The notes under the pieces were generated by a model. That model made no database searches, was not told the DNA's origin, and saw only the letters and a program-made list of their open reading frames with translations. A stretch of 19,370 nucleotides of DNA from the NCBI GenBank assembly GCA_045632305.1, contig JAZQWL010000014.1, positions 1 through 19,370 on the forward strand. The letters run 5' to 3'. Within the stretch, counting starts at the first letter, position 1. Each line of letters opens with the position of its first letter. Source of the DNA: SVTX01 sp045632305. GTDB taxonomy: Bacteria > Bacillota > Clostridia > Oscillospirales > CAG-272. The position numbers and the translations under genes were made by a program. Below are positions 14,709 to 19,370 of this stretch, piece after piece.

Positions 14709-17700
14709 ATGAGAAAATTACTGATTTGTTTGTCATTGATTCTCGTTTTGACACTTGTTTTCGTTGGATGCAAGAACAAGAATGAGACTCCTGACGTAAC
14801 AGAAACTCCTACAACAGAAGCTCCTACAACAGGCGCTCCTACAACAGAGCTTCCCACAGACGCTCCCGTTGTTGAGGATCCTACTACAGAGGAACCTACA
14901 GAGAAGCCCACTGAAACTCCTACAGAGCAGCCCACAGAGCAGCCCACAGACGCTCCCGTAGAGGAATGCACACACAGCTTCCCCAACGAGTGGACAGTTG
15001 ATGAATCTGTAGAAGAGTGCGCAGGCGAAGGCAGACTCTACAGAGTATGCGAAGCTTGTGGTGAAAAAGAAACTAAGGCAGATACTTGCTCCTTTGGCGA
15101 ATGGACAAAGGTTGAAGGCAAGGAATGTGCTGACGAAGACCGCTTAACAAGAGTTTGCTCCAAGTGCGGTAAGACAGAATACTCCGCTGACGGCGAATGT
15201 ACATTCGGTGATCCCGTTGTAACAGAGCCCACATGTGAAGATGACGGTTGCTCCGTTATCACATGTACAAAGTGCGGCGCTACAGAAGAAGAAGCGATCG
15301 ACGCTATCGGCCACGTTGCTAAGGAAGGCACAGAATGGCACATTCTTCTCGCTCCCACATGTACAACACCCGGCGCTGGCTTCGGTGAATGTGCAAACTG
15401 CGGCGAAATGGTAGACGTTGTACTCGAAGCTCTCGGTCACGACGCTCCCGAGGCGACATGCTCTGCAGCTTCCGTATGTGCTACTTGCGGTGTAACAGTT
15501 GCTCCCGCATTGCCCCACACAACAGTTACTGTTGAGGCAAAGGATCCCACATGTACAGAAATTGGTTACGCAGCAGGTGAATACTGCTCCGTTTGCGGTT
15601 CTATTGACGCTCTCGTTATTCCCGCAACAGGCCACAGCTACATCTGGGCAGTAACAACAGCTCCCACATTCGTAGCAGACGGTGTTAACACAGGTACATG
15701 CGCATGCGGTCACACTGTAACTGACACAGTTGCAAAGAGAGTTCCCGCTCTCATGTTCACAGCTGAAGACCTCATCGCAGGTAACGGCGTTTCCTACAAT
15801 AACGTTATCGTAACTCCCAAGGACGGTTACGTAACACTCAATCCTACAGCATTTGGCGCAAGCGTTAAGTTCCTTCTCGCAAATGGCCAGAGCTTCCAGG
15901 ATATTATCTCCATCAAGTACCGCGTATCCGCTGATTACGTATCCTTCGCAGCAAACAAGGATGCTTACTTCAACGTAAACGGCAAGGCGTTCTACGCAAG
16001 TCTTACAGGCACGAACGTTGTTGACTACGATAACGAAGGTACAGTAGGCGAATGGACTCTCCTTAACATCGACTTCAGAAAGAGCCAGATCACAATCGAC
16101 GGTGTTGAATACGATATGTTCAACGGTGCAGATCTTACTGCAGTTGAATACGTTCTCTTCAACGGTTACAGAGACGGTCTCTCCATCGACGTTGAATACG
16201 TTGCATTCTTCGATGCAGTAGCAGAGGCAGAAGAATACGCAACAAACCACGGTGAAGTTGCTACTCCCGTAGTATACGCTCCCACAGAAAAGAATTACAA
16301 TACATCTCTTAATAACACAAACGGTGCAGGCGAATACGGCGCTCCCGGTATCTACCTCAACGAAAAGAACAACGCTGGTGTTACAATCGTTGATTGGAGC
16401 GGCAGATTCTTCGCTAATTATAATCTTACAGCTGTTGGTACGATCACAGTTGACGGCGGCGTACAGAAGCTTATGTACTCCTTTGACGGCGGTCTTACAT
16501 GGTTCGACTTCGCTGAAGGCAACGCAGTTGTAAATAACGGTACATACACAGTTAAGTTTGATCTTTCCGCATTCGAGGGCAAGACAGTTGACATTCGTGT
16601 TGCTGCAGTTCTCGCAGTTGACGGAAAGACAACAGAATATGCGTCCGTTCTTAACATCAGAAAGATTAAGGTAGTAAAGGGCAACCTTAACGATACTATC
16701 GACTTCAACTACCTCGCAGCCGCAGGTAGCCAGAAGGGCAATATCACAGCTACAATTGAGAACGGCTACGTTCATTACGTAGTAAGCGGCAATAGCCCCA
16801 CAATCAACCTCTTCAAGAGCGAAACAGGCATCAAGGTTGGTCAGTACATGCTCATCAAGTACAGAGGTAACGGCTCCGGTTACGGCACTAACTACGACTT
16901 CTACTTCGACATCAACGGCTCCGGTAAGGAGTACAACAACGTAGGTGGTAAGAAGTACGCAGCTAACTGGTTCAACCTTACTCTCGACAATACATGGAAC
17001 TACATTATCGTTGACCTCGCTAACGGCTTCGGCGGCAAGACGTTCGATATGAACAACTGCACAGAAATCAACTGGATCCTCTTCGACGGTACAATAACAG
17101 CTGCTAAGGGTGACTGGATTGACATAGCAGGCGTTCAGTTCTTCGATTCTTATGATGCAGCTAAGGCAGTTGCTAACCCCAACGGCGATTACATCAATAT
17201 TACAGAAAACGGTTCTACACTTGAAAAGTTCACATTCCAGGGTATCTCCGCTGATAATATTATCTCCGGTCCCGGTCGTGTACCCGCATTTACATGCGAT
17301 TCCACAGATCCTATTCTCCTTGAGACAGTGACACTTCTCTCTACAGACTATCAGCTCAACCTTGCAGCATTGCTTAAGGCGCCTTACGTTGCAATTCCTA
17401 CAGCAAACGTAGGTATCCAGGTTGGCGACTATGATATCGTTTGGGGATCCTCCCTTAACGCTGCAGGTCAGCACTGCTTCTCTTACTTGCTCCCCGCAGA
17501 CTTCGTTAACGGTCAGGCATACACAGTTAAGGTTCTCGCTAAGAGTGCTGTAAACAGTGAAATTATTCTTCTTGATACATTCACTCTTACAAGACAGCCC
17601 GAAGGTATCACAATTGACAAGGCAAACGCTACATACTCTAACGACGGTTCTGCTAACATTTCTCTCGCAGCTTCTGCAGGTGCTCTTGAAGACGTAGTTG

Positions 17701-18410
17701 CTCTTTGGAAGGGTGACACACTCGTTATGTACTACGGTGCATACGCAGGTCCTACAGGATTCAAGGCAAATGGCGGTTCTAACGTAACAGTAGTTGATGC
17801 AACTCTTGCAAAACTTACAACAGAAGGTACATATACAGTTAAGCTCCATAAGGGCAGCGTAAACGGTAACGTTGTTGCTTCTAAGGAAATTAACCTTGTT
17901 AACCCCGGCGTAGTAGGTAACTCTGTATTCACAGCTAAAGAGATCTACGACTCTTGGAAGAACTTCGGTGGCGCACAGTGGGGTTACGATGCTGTAATGA
18001 GCGCTGACGGTACATACGTAAGATTCACTCCTAACGCATCTGGTGGTGACGGTGGTCGTATCTTCTTGAACTTCGGCACTCACTTCAACACAGGTTGGAA
18101 CGTTGGCGCATGTGTAGGCAAGGCAATGGCTATCAAGTACAGAAACCACACTTATAATAACCAGCTTAACGTATGTTATGACGGCTGTCTCGCAGCAGGC
18201 GGTAACGCTTGTGGTAGAAGCTGGATCGGTACAGCAGCTAACGGTTGGGCTTTGACATGTAACGATGCTTGGAAGATGACAGGCACAACATACATGGTTC
18301 TTAGATTTGCTCCCGGTTGTACAATCGATATCGAGTCCATCGTGTTCCTTGAAGGATGGCAGGGTCTCGGCGGTGCATACGACTCTGTATACGGCATTAA
18401 CTGGAACTGA
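14709..18410 (+). CDS. Large secreted lipoprotein with CxxC-module array and repeated beta-rich modules
   Basis: I do not recognise a characterised homologue. The 1233-residue protein begins with a lipoprotein signal peptide (MRKLL, hydrophobic core, lipobox FVGC with C21), so it should be anchored to the outer face of the membrane. Residues 22-86 are a Thr/Pro/Glu linker (PTTEAPT-type repeats) suited to crossing the wall. Residues 87-343 hold about seven tandem modules of roughly 25-45 residues, most with a lone Cys and a CxxCG pair (VCEACG, VCSKCG, TCTKCG, ECANCG, YCSVCG), about 24 cysteines in all. The rest looks beta-rich and exported: three modules with the landmark IKYR at 402, 716 and 1142, an Asp-box (SFDGGLTW) at 591-598, and Ig-like stretches between. 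ATG at 14709 follows AAGAAAGGA. Codon bias matches tuf and metK, implying high expression. A carbohydrate- or metal-binding surface role is inference only. Confidence 0.85.
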   Translation: MRKLLICLSLILVLTLVFVGCKNKNETPDVTETPTTEAPTTGAPTTELPTDAPVVEDPTTEEPTEKPTETPTEQPTEQPTDAPVEECTHSFPNEWTVDESVEECAGEGRLYRVCEACGEKETKADTCSFGEWTKVEGKECADEDRLTRVCSKCGKTEYSADGECTFGDPVVTEPTCEDDGCSVITCTKCGATEEEAIDAIGHVAKEGTEWHILLAPTCTTPGAGFGECANCGEMVDVVLEALGHDAPEATCSAASVCATCGVTVAPALPHTTVTVEAKDPTCTEIGYAAGEYCSVCGSIDALVIPATGHSYIWAVTTAPTFVADGVNTGTCACGHTVTDTVAKRVPALMFTAEDLIAGNGVSYNNVIVTPKDGYVTLNPTAFGASVKFLLANGQSFQDIISIKYRVSADYVSFAANKDAYFNVNGKAFYASLTGTNVVDYDNEGTVGEWTLLNIDFRKSQITIDGVEYDMFNGADLTAVEYVLFNGYRDGLSIDVEYVAFFDAVAEAEEYATNHGEVATPVVYAPTEKNYNTSLNNTNGAGEYGAPGIYLNEKNNAGVTIVDWSGRFFANYNLTAVGTITVDGGVQKLMYSFDGGLTWFDFAEGNAVVNNGTYTVKFDLSAFEGKTVDIRVAAVLAVDGKTTEYASVLNIRKIKVVKGNLNDTIDFNYLAAAGSQKGNITATIENGYVHYVVSGNSPTINLFKSETGIKVGQYMLIKYRGNGSGYGTNYDFYFDINGSGKEYNNVGGKKYAANWFNLTLDNTWNYIIVDLANGFGGKTFDMNNCTEINWILFDGTITAAKGDWIDIAGVQFFDSYDAAKAVANPNGDYINITENGSTLEKFTFQGISADNIISGPGRVPAFTCDSTDPILLETVTLLSTDYQLNLAALLKAPYVAIPTANVGIQVGDYDIVWGSSLNAAGQHCFSYLLPADFVNGQAYTVKVLAKSAVNSEIILLDTFTLTRQPEGITIDKANATYSNDGSANISLAASAGALEDVVALWKGDTLVMYYGAYAGPTGFKANGGSNVTVVDATLAKLTTEGTYTVKLHKGSVNGNVVASKEINLVNPGVVGNSVFTAKEIYDSWKNFGGAQWGYDAVMSADGTYVRFTPNASGGDGGRIFLNFGTHFNTGWNVGACVGKAMAIKYRNHTYNNQLNVCYDGCLAAGGNACGRSWIGTAANGWALTCNDAWKMTGTTYMVLRFAPGCTIDIESIVFLEGWQGLGGAYDSVYGINWN
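14966..15739 (+). repeat. Array of CxxC modules inside the large lipoprotein
   Basis: The DNA encodes residues of about 87-343 as seven diverged tandem copies. Shared landmarks are C-[TS]-F-[GPx]-x-W/P at the start, a single Cys in a PTC-type position, then CxxCG, and often a closing A-x-GH. Copy 5 is shorter, and copy 7 has a C-A-C-G variant. The paired cysteines could bind zinc or form disulfides outside the cell. Confidence 0.75.
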
Positions 18411-18447
18411 TTTGACAAACACGATTTGACAAATTAATATAACGCAG

Positions 18448-18471
18448 AAGGCGGGGATCTCCCCGCCTTTT
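18448..18471 (+). terminator. Intrinsic terminator after the large lipoprotein gene
   Basis: AAGGCGGGG (18448-18456) pairs perfectly with CCCCGCCTT (18461-18469) around a 4-nt loop, then TTTTGTTTT. It isolates the two lipoprotein genes into separate transcription units. Confidence 0.9.
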
Positions 18472-18535
18472 GTTTTGCTTTCTTCATTTATATATTATAT
18501 ACAATTTAAAAAGTGAAATTTAGCTATATTATCTA

Positions 18536-18564
18536 TTGCCAAAAGGGGAAATATATGCTATAAT
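18536..18564 (+). promoter_or_regulatory. Sigma-A promoter of the second lipoprotein gene
   Basis: TTGCCA (18536-18541), 17 bases, TATAAT (18559-18564). Hexamer types, spacing and the CTATTGC context match the promoter of the first lipoprotein gene, suggesting common origin or co-regulation. Confidence 0.83.
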
Positions 18565-18625
18565 TATCATACGAAAATATGTCAATGATATTGACGAAAA
18601 AATCATTTGAAAGGACACGATATCC

Positions 18626-19370
18626 ATGAAAAAATTACTTATCGTATTGGCGCTCGTGCTTGCAGTATCCGTAATCTTTGTTGCATGTAACAAGGAAGAC
18701 GAAAATGTAACACCCGATACAACCGTAACTGACGCTCCCGCAACAGAAGCTCCCACAACTGCTCCTGATGCAGAAGATCCCACAACAGAAGCTCCTACAA
18801 CAGCTGCTCCTTCTGAAGACGACACAACGGTTGCTGACGAAGATGACACAACAGTTGCTGATGAAGACGAAACAACAGCTCCCGGCGAAGACCTCACCGG
18901 TGACGATGAAACAACAGCCCCCGGCGAAGACCTCCCCGGTGACGATGAAACAACAGCCCCCGGCGAAGATCTCCCCGGTGACGATGAAACAACAGCTCCC
19001 GGCGGCAACGTTCCCGGTGAGGATGAAACAACTACAGCGCCTGTAGAAACTCCTACAGAACCTCCTGTTGAAGAGATCATTCCCTTCATGGGCGCAATCG
19101 CTGATGTAAACGGCCTTGGCCCGAACGGTAAGAAGTTCAGCGCAACAAATTCTTACGTTCAGTACACACCTCACACAACTAACCCCGTTCTTTACTATCC
19201 TCCCACGATCGAGGGCGAATGGGACTACACTTGCAGACGCTTCTCTATTACGGGTTGGGCATTCTGTGAAGGCGGCAACGGCGACATGATCTGGTCCGAC
19301 GATATGGGCGCAACGTGGAAGAAGATTTCCGACGTTACATACTCCGATGGCACGGGCGGTGTTGACATGA
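18626..19370 (+). CDS. Second secreted lipoprotein, Thr/Asp/Glu-rich linker, 3' end outside window
   Basis: An open frame of 248 codons runs from ATG at 18626 off the end of the window without a stop. The ATG follows AAAGGA at suitable spacing. The product starts MKKLL with a hydrophobic core and lipobox FVAC (C21), the same position as in the preceding lipoprotein. Residues 22-150 form a low-complexity acidic linker: two DDTTVADE copies, then four 13-residue DETTAPGEDLPGD-type copies and a partial fifth. From about residue 155 an exported-looking domain begins, with SDDMGATW (224-231) fitting the Asp-box pattern S-x-D-x-G-x-T-W, like one segment of the first lipoprotein. It is probably a paralogue sharing architecture but not the CxxC array so far. 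Function is unknown. Confidence 0.85.
   Translation, partial: MKKLLIVLALVLAVSVIFVACNKEDENVTPDTTVTDAPATEAPTTAPDAEDPTTEAPTTAAPSEDDTTVADEDDTTVADEDETTAPGEDLTGDDETTAPGEDLPGDDETTAPGEDLPGDDETTAPGGNVPGEDETTTAPVETPTEPPVEEIIPFMGAIADVNGLGPNGKKFSATNSYVQYTPHTTNPVLYYPPTIEGEWDYTCRRFSITGWAFCEGGNGDMIWSDDMGATWKKISDVTYSDGTGGVDM
18818..18865 (+). repeat. 24-bp tandem repeat, two copies, in the second lipoprotein gene
   Basis: Two copies (18818-18841, 18842-18865) each encode DDTTVADE with a few silent differences. They run directly into the 39-bp repeat and form part of the linker. Confidence 0.8.
18866..19021 (+). repeat. 39-bp coding minisatellite, four copies, in the second lipoprotein gene
   Basis: Units at 18866-18904, 18905-18943, 18944-18982 and 18983-19021 encode DETTAPGEDLPGD or variants. 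Units 2 and 3 are nearly identical at the DNA level (one GAC/GAT difference seen), while unit 4 has diverged to GGNVPGE. The period is a multiple of three, so copy-number change keeps the frame and changes linker length. Confidence 0.92.

Noticed and set aside
15144..18422. 1092-codon open frame on the - strand across the large lipoprotein gene
   Set aside because: It is aligned codon-for-codon with the + strand gene and arises from that gene's codon bias. Its translation is mostly Cys, Val and Asn/Ser, as expected from reverse-complemented ACA, AAC and GTT codons, with no domain pattern and no ribosome binding site.
18409..18433. Direct repeat GATTTGACAAA (two copies, 14-base period) after the large lipoprotein gene, containing TTGACA
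   Set aside because: No -10 hexamer at a workable distance (TATAAC is 6 or 20 bases away) and a terminator follows immediately; probably chance or a small slippage product.
18866..19021. 39-bp repeats as a CRISPR array or iteron origin
   Set aside because: The copies abut with no spacers and encode an in-frame linker in a lipoprotein.
18529..19174. Two - strand open frames over the second lipoprotein gene, rich in Ser/Val/Gly or Cys/Phe
   Set aside because: Low-complexity products of the coding minisatellite read backwards. The + strand frame has a signal peptide, lipobox, promoter and ribosome binding site.
1..19370. Phage, transposon or defence island
   Set aside because: No integrase, transposase, tRNA-associated attachment site, restriction or toxin-antitoxin gene was seen; most genes are core functions in co-directional order.

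Overview
The window looks like chromosomal DNA of an anaerobic, probably gut-associated Clostridia member (Bacillota) of moderate GC. The evidence is the S-box riboswitch in front of metK, RNase M5, a RecD2-type helicase, ComF, an ECF riboflavin S-component behind an FMN riboswitch, and Thr/Pro-linked surface lipoproteins with CxxC modules of the kind seen in gut Clostridia. The species cannot be named from the sequence. Every supported gene lies on the + strand.

Layout. (1) 2-352 is the 3' end of tuf (EF-Tu), closed by a strong terminator. (2) 434-2266 holds an FMN riboswitch, a RibU-like riboflavin transporter S-component and a DUF368/PopT-type undecaprenyl-phosphate translocase. (3) 2281-3677 holds a near-perfect sigma-A promoter, a SAM-I riboswitch with its own terminator, and metK. 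(4) 3678-4015 is an unusual chain of about nine short hairpins between metK and recD2. (5) 4016-7008 is recD2 overlapping comF by 4 bp, then a terminator. (6) 7079-10820 is a promoter, mreB (TTG start), an M20C dipeptidase (pepD-like) and a class-C beta-lactamase-like serine hydrolase, ending at a weak terminator. (7) 10887-14256 is a tight four-gene cluster: flavin-reductase-like protein, U32 (TrhP-like) protein, uppP and rnmV (RNase M5), then a terminator. (8) 14616-19370 carries two consecutive secreted lipoprotein genes with matching promoters: a 1233-residue multidomain protein, and a second that runs off the window end.

Functional themes. Flavin appears twice (FMN-controlled riboflavin uptake and a flavin-binding reductase-like protein). 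The undecaprenyl carrier cycle also appears twice: the DUF368 protein returns C55-P across the membrane and UppP makes C55-P from C55-PP. MreB adds wall-shape control. RecD2 and ComF link DNA repair/recombination with DNA uptake. UppP and RNase M5 are housekeeping. Most of the window is therefore core genome.

The least explained parts are the lipoprotein pair (CxxC-module array, a module present three times, Asp-box motifs, a 39-bp coding minisatellite) and the hairpin chain between metK and recD2. No CRISPR array, tRNA, rRNA, transposase, phage gene or recognisable defence system was seen.
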